A stretch of DNA of 64,000 nt from an uncultured Crocinitomix sp. (GTDB lineage Bacteria; Bacteroidota; Bacteroidia; Flavobacteriales_D; Crocinitomicaceae), in NCBI GenBank assembly GCA_937136425.1, contig CAKZON010000024.1:37282-101281 (forward strand), given 5' to 3'. This document shows positions 52,355-61,867 of this stretch, piece after piece. Numbering within the stretch: the stretch's first letter is position 1; the number at the start of each line of letters is the position of its first letter. A program made the position numbers and the translations under genes. The notes under the pieces were generated by a model. That model was not told the DNA's origin. It made no database searches and was given only the letters and a program-made list of their open reading frames with translations.

Positions 52355-53381
52355 TTTATTTGACATATCGATCTTCAATTACACCTATGTGTATAAATAC
52401 ATGTTTTGGTTGTATTTAATCATTCCTGTGCTCATTTTTTGGTATTTGCGTAGAGAGAACTTAATTGGAAGTTTTGAACGCATCAACATGTCATCTTTAG
52501 ATTTGTTTGAGAAAAAATCCTTCAATATCATTGCTTTCATTAGGCATCTCAACTTTTTAATCTTTTTGGTTGGATTAGGCCTTGTTATTTTAGCATTGGC
52601 TCGCCCACATGCTGATGACGATATTGAAGAATACAAAAAGAAAAACATTGAAGGGATTGACATTGTATTAGCTATGGACGTTTCTGGAAGTATGCTTGCA
52701 GAGGATTTCAAACCTAACCGCCTAGAAGCAGCTAAAAAAGTAGGGATGGATTTTATTGCAGAGCGCCCAACAGATAGAATTGGCCTAGTTTTATATGAAG
52801 GAGAAGCGTATACAAAGGTTCCATTAACAACAGATCATAATTTACTATTGCACGCTTTTGAAGAGGTTGAAACAGGTATGGTTGCTGGAGGAACTGCAAT
52901 TGGGACAGGACTTGTTACAGCAATTAATAGGTTAGCAGCAAGTGATGCTAAAAGCAAAGTAATTATTCTACTAACAGATGGCGTTAACAATTCAGGTGAT
53001 GTAGAACCTATTACAGCAGCTCAAATTGCAAAAGAATACGGCATTCGTGTTTATACCGTTGGTATTGGTCAAGAAGGAATGGCGCCTTATCCACGACAAA
53101 CCCTTTTTGGAACACAAATGCAAAATATGCCTGTAGAAATTGATGAAGAACTTTTACAAGAAATTGCTGAAATAACTGGAACAAAATATTTTAGAGCAAA
53201 GAATCAAGCAGAGTTAGAAGGCATTTATGATGAAATAGACACGTTAGAAAAATCAAAAGTTCGGGTGTTGGAATTCAAAATAGATCCACCTGAAAAGTAT
53301 TACGCTATTTTAATTTGGGCATTACTCTTTATTGTAGTTTCCAAAGTTATTTCAAACACCTTATTAAAAAGTATTCCATAA
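52344..53381 (+). CDS. batA: BatA: membrane-anchored VWA protein
   Basis: 345 residues from a GTG at 52344, 11 nt inside the upstream gene; the ATG at 52401 is an alternative. Membrane helices at about 20-35 and 60-80 precede the VWA domain, with another at the C-terminus (about 320-340). The MIDAS site is intact: AMDVSGSMLAEDF, GGTAIGTGL and LLTDGVNN. BatA is part of the Bacteroides aerotolerance system, linked to oxidative-stress survival and acting with MoxR. The VWA domain should lie in the periplasm. Confidence 0.9.
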   Translation: MEIDLFDISIFNYTYVYKYMFWLYLIIPVLIFWYLRRENLIGSFERINMSSLDLFEKKSFNIIAFIRHLNFLIFLVGLGLVILALARPHADDDIEEYKKKNIEGIDIVLAMDVSGSMLAEDFKPNRLEAAKKVGMDFIAERPTDRIGLVLYEGEAYTKVPLTTDHNLLLHAFEEVETGMVAGGTAIGTGLVTAINRLAASDAKSKVIILLTDGVNNSGDVEPITAAQIAKEYGIRVYTVGIGQEGMAPYPRQTLFGTQMQNMPVEIDEELLQEIAEITGTKYFRAKNQAELEGIYDEIDTLEKSKVRVLEFKIDPPEKYYAILIWALLFIVVSKVISNTLLKSIP

Positions 53382-53383
53382 GA

Positions 53384-54535
53384 ATGGAAGAGCAAGTACA
53401 TAAATATAATTTGAAAACGATCATCTTTTCCATCTTCATTTGGGAAGGGATATTCTGGATGACTTTTTTCGGGCTCTACTTTTACTTAATTGATCAAGTT
53501 GAGGCATTCCGTTTTGAGCATTCACAGTTTTTGTGGTGGTTACTCGCTATTCCTGCATTTATTGGTGGTTATTTTTTATTGATTAACTGGAAAAATAAAG
53601 TTTTAGGCAATTTAGCTGATCAACGCCTATTGCATTATTTAACGCAACCTGTTTCTTCCATGAAATCGTTCTGGAAATTTTTCTTTTTCAGAAATGCTTT
53701 GGCCTTTTTAATTATTGCTTTGGCCAATCCGCAGTACGGAAAAGGCACAACAAAAGCCGTTTCAGAAGGTATTGAAATCATGCTGGCATTGGACATTTCA
53801 AACTCCATGCGCGCAATTGATTTAGATCCTAAACGGGATCGACTTAAAGTGGCTAAAATGGCTATTGAACAATTGCTGAAAAACTTGCACGGTGACAAAG
53901 TTGGTGTAGTTGTTTTTGCTGGAGATGCTTATGTTTATCTTCCGCTTACGATTGACTATGGTGCTGCAAAAATATTTCTTAACTCTGTGCGCCCTGAATT
54001 AATGAGTAATCAGGGCACTGCAATTGGGCTTGCAATTGACAAGTGTATGGAGTCTTTCGATTTTGAAAATGGCATTAACAAATCAATAATTGTACTTTCT
54101 GATGGAGAAGACCATGAAGGAAATGCTATTATTGCTGCACAAAGAGCGAAAGAGCAAAACGTAATTGTGAGTACAGTTGGAATGGGACGCACAGAAGGAA
54201 CTCCAATACCTGACTATTTAAATGGCAGAATTGTTGGAATGAAGAAAGATGAAAATGGCAATACTGTTACAACAAGACTCAATGAGCAAATGCTACAAGA
54301 AGTTGCAACAGCAGGTGGTGGAAAATATACAGCCGCGCAAGGAACTTATGTTGATTTAGCTGGACTATTAGAATCTATTAGAGGAATTGAAAAGACCGAA
54401 ATGGATTCAAAATTATATACTGATTATAAAGATCATTTTCAATGGTTTTTAGGGTTAGGATTATTATGTTTAATCATTGAAAGTTTCTTTAGCGCAAGGC
54501 GCTCAGGAATCATTCATAAATTGCAAAAAATATGA
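53384..54535 (+). CDS. batB: BatB: membrane-anchored VWA protein
   Basis: 383 residues from the ATG at 53384, 2 nt after the batA stop; the open frame further upstream lies in batA. Helices at about 15-40, 50-70 and 100-115, then a VWA domain with MIDAS residues ALDISNSMRAIDL, NQGTAIGLAIDKC and VLSDGEDHEGNA. It ends in a helix (FQWFLGLGLLCLIIESFF). A paralog of batA and likely its partner. Overlaps batC by 4 nt. Confidence 0.9.
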   Translation: MEEQVHKYNLKTIIFSIFIWEGIFWMTFFGLYFYLIDQVEAFRFEHSQFLWWLLAIPAFIGGYFLLINWKNKVLGNLADQRLLHYLTQPVSSMKSFWKFFFFRNALAFLIIALANPQYGKGTTKAVSEGIEIMLALDISNSMRAIDLDPKRDRLKVAKMAIEQLLKNLHGDKVGVVVFAGDAYVYLPLTIDYGAAKIFLNSVRPELMSNQGTAIGLAIDKCMESFDFENGINKSIIVLSDGEDHEGNAIIAAQRAKEQNVIVSTVGMGRTEGTPIPDYLNGRIVGMKKDENGNTVTTRLNEQMLQEVATAGGGKYTAAQGTYVDLAGLLESIRGIEKTEMDSKLYTDYKDHFQWFLGLGLLCLIIESFFSARRSGIIHKLQKI

Positions 54536-55398
54536 TCCGAATATTATGCATAGGAGCCATTCTTTTTTGTTCGTTAAGCGGATTTGCGCAAAATGAACTG
54601 AAGAAGAATTGGTACAAGGGCAATATCTTTTATGAGAATGCTGAATACGAAGATGCGCTCTATTATTATCAAGAAGCCGTGGAAAATTCACCGCTCAATT
54701 TCAAATCAAACTTCAACCTTGGAAATGCCTATTTCAGAATGGAGGATTATGAAAAAGCTGTTGAACAATTCCAAAAAATCGTTGATATTGCTCCTGAAAA
54801 AATCGACCAAGCATGGACTTATCACAACCTAGGTAATGCTCATTTTTTAAATCAAAAACTAGATGATGCAATAGATGCTTATAAAGAAGCTTTAAAGATT
54901 AACCCACGGGATGAGGCTACGCGCTATAATTTAGCTTACGCTCAATTTCTGAAAAAAGAACAAGAAAAACAGCAAAACAAAGAGCAAGACAAGCAAGAGG
55001 GTGACGAAGGTGATGAAGGTGATCAGAATGAAGAGAATGGTGACCAAGGTGATGAGAATCAGGAAGGAGATCAGGGAGACGGAGATCAAAATGACCCAAA
55101 AAATGGAAATGACGACGGAGAGAAAGAAGACAAAGAAGATGAAGGCAATGATGAAGGTGACAAGGGAGATGAAGGAGATCAAAATGATGAAGAGGGGAAT
55201 GAGCAGCAAGATGGCAATAACGGAGAGAAAGAAAAAGATGGAGATTCTAAAAATGGTAATCCGAAGCACCAGCCTATATCAAAAGAACAGGCTAAACGGA
55301 TATTAGAAGCTGCAAATAAAAAGGAAAAACAAGTGCAGGAAGGATTGGATAAAGGAAAAGTAGTAGGAACAGGAACCTCTGGAAAAATAGATTGGTAA
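54532..55398 (+). CDS. batC: BatC: TPR protein with acidic repeat region
   Basis: 288 residues with a signal peptide (about 1-18, GFAQ). TPR repeats span about 20-140 (NPLINFK-like units such as FKSNFNLGNAYFRMEDYEKA and EATRYNLAYAQFLKKEQ). Residues about 155-235 are extremely acidic, built from short D/E/G/Q/N repeats (GDEGDEGDQNEENGDQ). A conserved tail follows (SKEQAKRILEAANKKEKQV, ending TGTSGKIDW). The acidic part may bind calcium or act as a spacer; long open frames on the other strands here are shadows of its composition. Confidence 0.87.
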   Translation: MIRILCIGAILFCSLSGFAQNELKKNWYKGNIFYENAEYEDALYYYQEAVENSPLNFKSNFNLGNAYFRMEDYEKAVEQFQKIVDIAPEKIDQAWTYHNLGNAHFLNQKLDDAIDAYKEALKINPRDEATRYNLAYAQFLKKEQEKQQNKEQDKQEGDEGDEGDQNEENGDQGDENQEGDQGDGDQNDPKNGNDDGEKEDKEDEGNDEGDKGDEGDQNDEEGNEQQDGNNGEKEKDGDSKNGNPKHQPISKEQAKRILEAANKKEKQVQEGLDKGKVVGTGTSGKIDW

Positions 55399-55404
55399 CA
55401 AGTA

Positions 55405-57102
55405 ATGAAAAGGATTGGTGTTTTCATATTATTTCTGTCATGGATTCAATTAGGGTTCGGGCAAAAAACGATTGAATCGTCTGTTAGTTCAAGGCACGTT
55501 GGAGCTAATGAGCGATTTACTTTTGAAATTGTAATTAATAATTTCGAATGTGATGTTATGCTTCCTAATTTTGGAGGATTAGAGGTTGTAGGAGGCCCTT
55601 ATCAATCACAATCCGGTGGATCAACATTTGAAAATGGTAAAAGTACCCGGATTATTGAGGTAAAATGGACTTACGAATTACGTGCTAAAGAAAAAGGCAC
55701 TTATACTATCTCTGGAGTTACCATGAGCTGCAATGGTGACGAACAAATATCAGATCCCATTGAAATAGAAGTTTCAGAAGCGAGCGAGATTGCAAATGTT
55801 GACAAAGACTCCTATGTATTACTTAGTACAAGCAAAGATGATGTTTACTTGGGAGAGCCATTCACTGTTACACTCAAATATTATTCGAAAGCAAAACCAG
55901 AATCATTTGAACAATTAGATTTAGGTGGAGCTGTAGGAATATTTCGTGAAGATTTAAAACCAGATCGTAAGATTTTTCAAACCGTACCAGAAAACGTTGA
56001 TGGTGTAAGGTTCTACACCATTATTTTACGAGAAGAGGTTTGCTTTGCTGAGTCAAGCGGAGAATTAACCATTGATCCGTATTATGTTTCAGCATTATTC
56101 CGTAGAGATTTTTTCAATCAATATCGAAAAGAATCTAATTCGAATAGCTTAAAAATTAATGTCAAAGAACTTCCACGGAAAACTGCTCCAGATTTTAAAG
56201 GTTTAGTTGGTGATTTTCAAATTGACGGAGAAATTAGTAAAAACCAATTTTTAACTGGAGATGTTATAGACATTAAAATAACGATTAGCGGTGTAGGTAA
56301 CTTTCATGATTTAGAGAATCTTGATTTAAAAATTCCAAAATCATTTGAGCAATATGAGCCTGAAATATTAAACGAAACCGTTATTACAGAAGAAGGTTTT
56401 AAAGGTAAAATTGAATATAATTTTGTAGTTATCCCAAAAGAAGGAGGGAACTATACTATTCCAGGTTATACGCTTCAATATTTTGATTTGAAGAGTCGGA
56501 AAATGAAAACCGCTGAAACGCAAGAATTCAAAATTCATGTTGACCAACGAGATGGCGTAAAAAGCACTCCTGAATCTGACCCAAAAATCATAACAGACAT
56601 CCAATACATTGAAGAACAATCAGACGGATTTTTTGAGCAAGAAGATTTTATTTTTGGTACTTGGACTTATTATGGAATGGTATCTTCTCCTCTACTCCTA
56701 TCATTTTTCTTCATTTTCTTTAAACGTAAAAAAGAAAACTTATCAGAGGATGACCTTTTATTGATTCAACAGAAAAAGGCTATTAAAAACGCCCAAGAAG
56801 CATTAAAAGAAGTGCAACAACATTTAGATCAAGGTAATGATGCTGCCGCATTAAAAGGATTGCAATCTACGATTAACAAATTCTTCATGCAAAAATTAAA
56901 TGTTGGATTATCTGATTTATCGCAACGCTCAATTGCCAATCGTTTAACTACTGAGAATGTTTCTGCTGCAAGCATTGAGAAGTTTAATAAAATTTGGAAC
57001 GCCATTGAAATGGGCCAATATGCGCCAATTGCACACGAAAACTTAGTACAAACCGTGAACGACACGCAGGGATTATTAATTGAATTGGATAAAACGTTAT
57101 AG
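55405..57102 (+). CDS. batD: BatD: membrane protein with beta-rich periplasmic domains
   Basis: 565 residues. A signal peptide (about 1-19, GFGQ) is followed by several Ig-like beta domains (about 20-400) with the oxygen-tolerance pattern SRHVGANERFTFEIVIN, YTISGVTMSCNGDEQISDPI and VYLGEPFTVTLKYYSK. A membrane helix (about 427-443, MVSSPLLLSFFFIFF) and a cytosolic helical tail (AIKNAQEALKEVQQHLDQG) follow. Same order as in known Bat operons. Confidence 0.88.
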   Translation: MKRIGVFILFLSWIQLGFGQKTIESSVSSRHVGANERFTFEIVINNFECDVMLPNFGGLEVVGGPYQSQSGGSTFENGKSTRIIEVKWTYELRAKEKGTYTISGVTMSCNGDEQISDPIEIEVSEASEIANVDKDSYVLLSTSKDDVYLGEPFTVTLKYYSKAKPESFEQLDLGGAVGIFREDLKPDRKIFQTVPENVDGVRFYTIILREEVCFAESSGELTIDPYYVSALFRRDFFNQYRKESNSNSLKINVKELPRKTAPDFKGLVGDFQIDGEISKNQFLTGDVIDIKITISGVGNFHDLENLDLKIPKSFEQYEPEILNETVITEEGFKGKIEYNFVVIPKEGGNYTIPGYTLQYFDLKSRKMKTAETQEFKIHVDQRDGVKSTPESDPKIITDIQYIEEQSDGFFEQEDFIFGTWTYYGMVSSPLLLSFFFIFFKRKKENLSEDDLLLIQQKKAIKNAQEALKEVQQHLDQGNDAAALKGLQSTINKFFMQKLNVGLSDLSQRSIANRLTTENVSAASIEKFNKIWNAIEMGQYAPIAHENLVQTVNDTQGLLIELDKTL

Positions 57103-57103
57103 C

Positions 57104-57844
57104 ATGAAGGTTCTTTTAAGTATCATATCCACCTTTATCATTTTATTCTCCTACGCACAGGACAGTAGTTTTGTAAAAGGCAACGAAGCCTATTCTAATG
57201 CAGACTATGAATTGGCATTGTCGGAATATTCTAAAGTTGTAGGCAGTGAAAAAATGTCCTCGGCTTTGTATTATAATTTGGGGAACACTTATTTTAAATT
57301 AAACGAAATTGGTGAAGCTATTTGGGCTTATGAAAAAGCACTTAAAATTGATCCGAGCAACGAAAATGCTCAATATAATCTAAAGTTTGTCAATGCAAAA
57401 ACTATAGATGGACTTGACACCTCAGAATCAGGAATTGTGAGTTGGTTAAGAATTAATCTTTTTAGTTTCTCCATTAATTTTTGGGCCTACCTAAGTATTT
57501 TATTTGCTTTAATACTAGCTGTAACGCTCTACTTCTTTTTCACTACAAAAAATCAAAAAATTAAAAACCGAAACCTTACTTTAAGCTTCACTTCACTGTT
57601 TTTATTAGTTCTCATGATTGTACTTGCTTATTTTAATAAATCAGGAATAATTGATGGAGATCAAGCTATTATTATTACGGAATTTGTTGAGATGCGTTCC
57701 TCTCCTTCTGACACTGCTCCTTCTGGTTTTAAGTTACATGAAGGAACAAAGGTAGATCTACTTCGATCAAACGACGACTGGACAGAAATTGGCGTTAATG
57801 GAAATACTGGGTGGGTTGAAAAAACAGCCATTTGGGAGATTTAA
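57104..57844 (+). CDS. batE: BatE: TPR and SH3b protein
   Basis: 246 residues from the ATG at 57104, 1 nt after the batD stop. Signal peptide (about 1-19), TPR repeats (about 22-105: SALYYNLGNTYFKLNEIGEA), two membrane helices (about 130-152 and 160-185) and a C-terminal bacterial SH3 domain (about 190-246: VEMRSSPSDTAPSGFKLHEG, WTEIGVNGNTGWV). Last gene of the Bat operon. A hairpin with a weak T tract (57868-57889) follows. Confidence 0.88.
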   Translation: MKVLLSIISTFIILFSYAQDSSFVKGNEAYSNADYELALSEYSKVVGSEKMSSALYYNLGNTYFKLNEIGEAIWAYEKALKIDPSNENAQYNLKFVNAKTIDGLDTSESGIVSWLRINLFSFSINFWAYLSILFALILAVTLYFFFTTKNQKIKNRNLTLSFTSLFLLVLMIVLAYFNKSGIIDGDQAIIITEFVEMRSSPSDTAPSGFKLHEGTKVDLLRSNDDWTEIGVNGNTGWVEKTAIWEI

Positions 57845-57867
57845 ACTAATCCAAGACCATCTTTCAA

Positions 57868-57889
57868 GCTTTTATTGAATCAATAAAGC
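57868..57889 (+). terminator. Possible weak terminator of the Bat operon
   Basis: GCTTTTATTG (57868-57877) / CAATAAAGC (57881-57889), a 9-bp stem with one bulge and 3-nt loop, 24 nt after batE. There is no T tract, so termination may be inefficient. Confidence 0.35.
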
Positions 57890-57962
57890 GGCTTAACTCT
57901 TTCTTAAAATTCAAGTATAATAACCTTCCAAGAAAATTACGTACATTTACTATACTCGGAAA

Positions 57963-59654
57963 ATGTTTGATCGTATAATTAATATTTTGGTTTTAGAAAG
58001 CAATGAAGAAGATCGTTCTTCATTACTTGACATACTCCAAACTCCAGGTCATAATATTTTTGTTAGCACTAACAGTGCAGATACTTTAACCCTTTTAGAC
58101 GAGAAAAAATTTGCCTTAATCTTTTGCAGCTTAGACTTACCAAATGTTGATAGTAAAGATTTTTTGAATGAAATTCACAAAAAAAACTCTGTTAAAAACG
58201 CTACAATAATTGTAACATCAAAAAATTCGCAAAAGCTCTATTCATCTGTTGATGGAACAAAACGCGGAGCAATGGACTATTTAACCAAACCGTTTTTACC
58301 GAATTTGGTAAAAGCTAAGATGGCGGTTTATAAAAAATTGTTCTTTAAACATAAACGAGTCAGCCGTTTATTAGAGAGTATTTTGCCTTCTCAAACCTTA
58401 AATGAATTTAAAGTTTACGGAAAATCAAGTCCGAAAAAACGTCAAAATTGTACGGTATTATTTACTGACTTTGTCAATTTCACTCAATTAACCAAAAATA
58501 GTGACCCACAAGATCTTGTCAAAAAACTAGACTTCTATTTTACGACATTTGATGAAATCATTCTAAAATATAAACTAGAAAAAATTAAGACCATTGGAGA
58601 TGCCTATATGGCTGTGGGTGGTGTAACAGAAAAAGATCCTCACCCTGCAATTAGAATGGCATTGGCTGCTTGTGAAATAAGAAACTTCATGCTTAATGAC
58701 ATGGAAACACTAAAAGCTTTTCAACGTGACTTTTGGGAGATCCGTATAGGAATTCATATTGGTGATTTAGTGGCAGGAGTAGTAGGCAAACATAAATTTA
58801 GTTTTGATGTTTGGGGAGATACGGTGAACATTGCTGCGCGTTGCGAACAAAATTCAACCCCTGGTCACATTAATATATCCGAAAACTTTGCAGATGCAAT
58901 AAGACCTTATTTTGACCTTAGTCACCGCGGTAAAATAACCATTAAAAACGGCGGGGAAATTGACATGTTCTATTTGGATGCAATTCGGTCAGAATATTCA
59001 TTATACAAAGAAGGACGCATTCCCAATGTTGAATTAAGAAGAGCTACAGGATTGCCATTAGCAGACTTTAATGGATTGCGAAGCTTCATTTTAACCAAAC
59101 TTAAAGCTGAGTTAAGCGAAGATTTATTGTATCACTCATATAGACATACCGAAACGGTTGAAGAAGCCGTGGAAAAATATGGCGAATTAGAAAAACTGAG
59201 TGACCACGAATTATTTTTAGTACGCACGGCAGCCTTGTTCCATGATTCAGGTTTCTTATTTAGATATGAGGATAATGAGGAATTGGGCGTTGAGTTATTA
59301 TATCACTACGGACCTCGATTTGGATATCAATCAAAGGATTTAAAAACAATTGAGAAAATAATACTATCAACTGGTTACGGTGCGGTTCCAAGCACCATTA
59401 TGGAAGCAGTTATGTGTGATGCTGATTTGGATTATTTAGGCCGTGCCGATTATCATGTTACGGCAGCTAAACTTTTTGATGAAATGGCACTTTACGGTAA
59501 AAACTTCTCGAATCAAAAAAGAATAGAAGTGCAAATTGAGTATTTAGAAAATCATCATGAGTATTACACTACATCTGCTAAAAACTTAAGAGCACCGGGT
59601 AAGGTAAAACGCATTGCTGAATTGAAAGCAAAACTTACTCAAATTAAAGCATAA
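57963..59654 (+). CDS. Pseudo-receiver / nucleotide cyclase / HD-domain protein
   Basis: 563 residues, cytosolic. Residues 1-125 are a receiver fold (ILVLESNEEDRSS, YLTKPFLPN), but the phosphoacceptor position is Ser56 and the acidic pocket is E12/S13. Residues about 160-340 are a class III cyclase: metal Asp169 and Asp213 (TDFVNF, GDAYM), adenine-type Lys209 and Asp282 (FDVWGDTVNIAARCE). Residues about 385-540 are an HD domain with H395, H427-D428 and D486/488 (YRHTETV, FHDSGF, CDADLD). It probably makes cAMP; the HD part may hydrolyse a nucleotide. No cognate kinase is adjacent. Confidence 0.87.
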   Translation: MFDRIINILVLESNEEDRSSLLDILQTPGHNIFVSTNSADTLTLLDEKKFALIFCSLDLPNVDSKDFLNEIHKKNSVKNATIIVTSKNSQKLYSSVDGTKRGAMDYLTKPFLPNLVKAKMAVYKKLFFKHKRVSRLLESILPSQTLNEFKVYGKSSPKKRQNCTVLFTDFVNFTQLTKNSDPQDLVKKLDFYFTTFDEIILKYKLEKIKTIGDAYMAVGGVTEKDPHPAIRMALAACEIRNFMLNDMETLKAFQRDFWEIRIGIHIGDLVAGVVGKHKFSFDVWGDTVNIAARCEQNSTPGHINISENFADAIRPYFDLSHRGKITIKNGGEIDMFYLDAIRSEYSLYKEGRIPNVELRRATGLPLADFNGLRSFILTKLKAELSEDLLYHSYRHTETVEEAVEKYGELEKLSDHELFLVRTAALFHDSGFLFRYEDNEELGVELLYHYGPRFGYQSKDLKTIEKIILSTGYGAVPSTIMEAVMCDADLDYLGRADYHVTAAKLFDEMALYGKNFSNQKRIEVQIEYLENHHEYYTTSAKNLRAPGKVKRIAELKAKLTQIKA

Positions 59655-59682
59655 AAAAATCCCCTCGGTAAACCGAGAGGAT
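59653..59682 (-). terminator. Terminator of the 59707 lipoprotein gene
   Basis: ATCC-c-CTCGGT (59659-59669) / ACCGAG-a-GGAT (59672-59682), stem with one mismatch and tight loop, then seven T residues on the minus strand (59659-59653). It may also stop the convergent cyclase gene. Confidence 0.8.
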
Positions 59683-59706
59683 CAATTCTATTTAAAAAAC
59701 AACTTA

Positions 59707-60135
59707 CTATTGTTTCTCTAAAGTAACTTCAGTTTTGTTTCCGTCTGAATCAGTTTCAGAAAGAACACAAGTAGAATTAGTTAACTCATCAATAGTGATT
59801 GTATTAATCGTTGTTGATGAAGCGTCATCTTTAGTTTGTAAAGTTTCACCGTCGTTAGTTACGTTATACAAATCAGATTCAGTATCAGATCCGAAACTAG
59901 TAACAACAGTTGTAGTTAAGTTACAAAACTCGTCATTCTTCAATTTACATCCGTCAAACACGTAGGTTACTGAAGTAATAAATCCTTCAACCATCCAATC
60001 AACAGTTACACCGTCTTCAGTAGATTTAAAAGATGTAGCAGTCCAAGTTCCGTCTAATTTTTTTACTGCTGCTTGGTTTTTGTTACATGCAACTGCGATT
60101 AAAGCAATCACTGCAATCATCAATACTTTTTTCAT
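59707..60135 (-). CDS. Lipocalin-like lipoprotein (142 aa)
   Basis: Lipoprotein signal MKKVLMIAVIALIAVAC (Cys17). The mature part starts KKLDGTWTATSFKS and alternates polar strands, the usual look of lipocalin-like lipoproteins. The DNA uses a narrow set of frequent codons, suggesting high expression. TATATTTG (60166-60159 on the minus strand) is an exact -7 box 24 nt upstream of the start, and a terminator follows the gene. Confidence 0.75.
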   Translation of the reverse strand: MKKVLMIAVIALIAVACNKNQAAVKKLDGTWTATSFKSTEDGVTVDWMVEGFITSVTYVFDGCKLKNDEFCNLTTTVVTSFGSDTESDLYNVTNDGETLQTKDDASSTTINTITIDELTNSTCVLSETDSDGNKTEVTLEKQ

Positions 60136-60261
60136 TTTTCTTTTTATTAAAGTTTCTACAAATATACATATTATCAGAGAATTTTAGCCCTCCAACAGTT
60201 AATTCATAAGCTATTACGCAAAATATATGCTTGAGTTACAGATTATTTTTTTCAAATTAAT

Positions 60262-61797
60262 TTACGCTTGTTCCAGATAGGTAAGATAACTCAACCAATC
60301 TTCCCCCATTTTCCCTTTTAACACACGAGGAAATTTATGTTGGGCGCCGTATTTATTTTTAATTTTCATGAAATCATAAAAAACCTTAACAGGTAAAAAT
60401 TTTACTTCTACCTCTTCTAATGTAAAGTTTCTTTCAATCAAATAATCTTTATTAAGCATTGATAATTCGTAATCAAGATTTTCTTTAAACAGCTTGTGTT
60501 TTTTTGGTGCAGAATCTGTCCCAATATACCACGTATGGTTAAAGTTTCCTGTTTTTGAAAGCCCTCCAATAACGGCGAACTCCCCGATCTCGATATTATT
60601 ACTAAAAGCAACCTTCGTTAATGCCTCTGTCATGTTATCTACCGACAAATGCTCGCCACAAAGATTTAGAAAATGCTTTGTACGCCCAGTTATTTTAATG
60701 GTCAATTTTTCTTTATTCACAAATTGAATTGTGTCGCCAATATTATACCTCCATGCTCCAGCACATGTTGTCACAATTAATGCATAATCCACACCTTCTT
60801 CAACCTCATTTACAGTCAATACATCTTCTTTTATTAATTCACCATCCTCATTAAAATGATCTGTATCAAAAGGAATAAACTCAAAATAAACGTTTGAATT
60901 TGTGAGCAATGAAAGACGATTTGAATCTACAGATTGAAAAGCAAAAAAACCTTCAGAACAGAGGTATGTATCCAAGTAAATCACCTGCGAATTAAATAGG
61001 TCATTAAACTTTGGCATATAAGGATCAAAATTCACTCCACCGTGAATGTAAATTCTTAAGTTTGGCCACATTTGATAAATAGAACTCAATCCGTAATGAT
61101 CGATTATTTTTTCAATTAAAATTTGCACCCAGGCTGGCACTCCGCAAATAATTCCCAAATCCCATTCGGGTGCTTTTTTTACTATTTCATTAATTTTTTC
61201 TCCCCAGTTAGACAATGCACGAATTTCTTTTTCTGGTTTCGAAAAAGGTGCAATCCAAATAGGAACTTTCCCTGTTAAAATACCGCTTAAATCGCCTTCC
61301 ATTTGCGATCCTATTCCTTCCAAATCAGTACTACCTCCTAAAAACAATATTTGCTTGTCATAGAAATCTGTTGGCAAATCCATTTTTCCCAATCCCAACA
61401 TTTGCTTCATTCCAACCTTCTTAATGGTTTGAATCATTTGCTTTGACACTGGAATACGCTTGCTAGCTGCTCCTGTTGTGCCGGAGGTTAATGCAAAATT
61501 GGTGATTTTACCAGGCCATGAAACGTCCGAAACTCCGCTCAGTGTTTTATGCCAAAAATGTTGAAACATGAGGTTATAATCATAGATGGGAACAGCTTTT
61601 GAATAGGCCTCCATTAGGTTATCGGACTTCAGTATTTTTGAAAATCCATACTTTTTCCCAAACTCAGTTCCCTTTGCTTTGTTCAACAACTTTTTTAGCT
61701 GTTTTGCCTGTGCTTTTTGAGCCTCATTGGGTATAGACACACTAAATTTAGAAGCATACTTTGTGGCATTTTTTATTACTGTTCCTCTTAATCTCAT
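60262..61797 (-). CDS. GH3-family acyl-acid amido synthetase-like protein
   Basis: 511 residues with the adenylate-forming GH3 fold. Seen are FALTSGTTGAASKRIPVS (nucleotide loop), YLCSEGFFAFQ and YALIVTTCAGAWRYNIGDTI, followed by ITGRTKHFLNLCGEHLSVDN. Plant GH3 enzymes join amino acids to auxin or jasmonate; bacterial homologs are common in Bacteroidota but their substrates are unknown. Normal length. Confidence 0.88.
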   Translation of the reverse strand: MRLRGTVIKNATKYASKFSVSIPNEAQKAQAKQLKKLLNKAKGTEFGKKYGFSKILKSDNLMEAYSKAVPIYDYNLMFQHFWHKTLSGVSDVSWPGKITNFALTSGTTGAASKRIPVSKQMIQTIKKVGMKQMLGLGKMDLPTDFYDKQILFLGGSTDLEGIGSQMEGDLSGILTGKVPIWIAPFSKPEKEIRALSNWGEKINEIVKKAPEWDLGIICGVPAWVQILIEKIIDHYGLSSIYQMWPNLRIYIHGGVNFDPYMPKFNDLFNSQVIYLDTYLCSEGFFAFQSVDSNRLSLLTNSNVYFEFIPFDTDHFNEDGELIKEDVLTVNEVEEGVDYALIVTTCAGAWRYNIGDTIQFVNKEKLTIKITGRTKHFLNLCGEHLSVDNMTEALTKVAFSNNIEIGEFAVIGGLSKTGNFNHTWYIGTDSAPKKHKLFKENLDYELSMLNKDYLIERNFTLEEVEVKFLPVKVFYDFMKIKNKYGAQHKFPRVLKGKMGEDWLSYLTYLEQA

Positions 61798-61867
61798 AGT
61801 TTTGTTTTGCTATGACAAAGTAAAAGGTATGGTGTTTTCTAATTGGAAAGAAATCGTTAAGACTAGG

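Noticed and set aside
55000..55250. Short repeated DNA words that could suggest a CRISPR-like array
   Set aside because: Units are irregular in length and spacing and simply encode D/E/G/Q/N repeats of batC.
54931..55306. Long frames on both strands across the acidic part of batC
   Set aside because: They arise from the GAT/GAA/GGT-rich repeat DNA; products are low-complexity Met/Lys or Ile/Leu/Phe strings.
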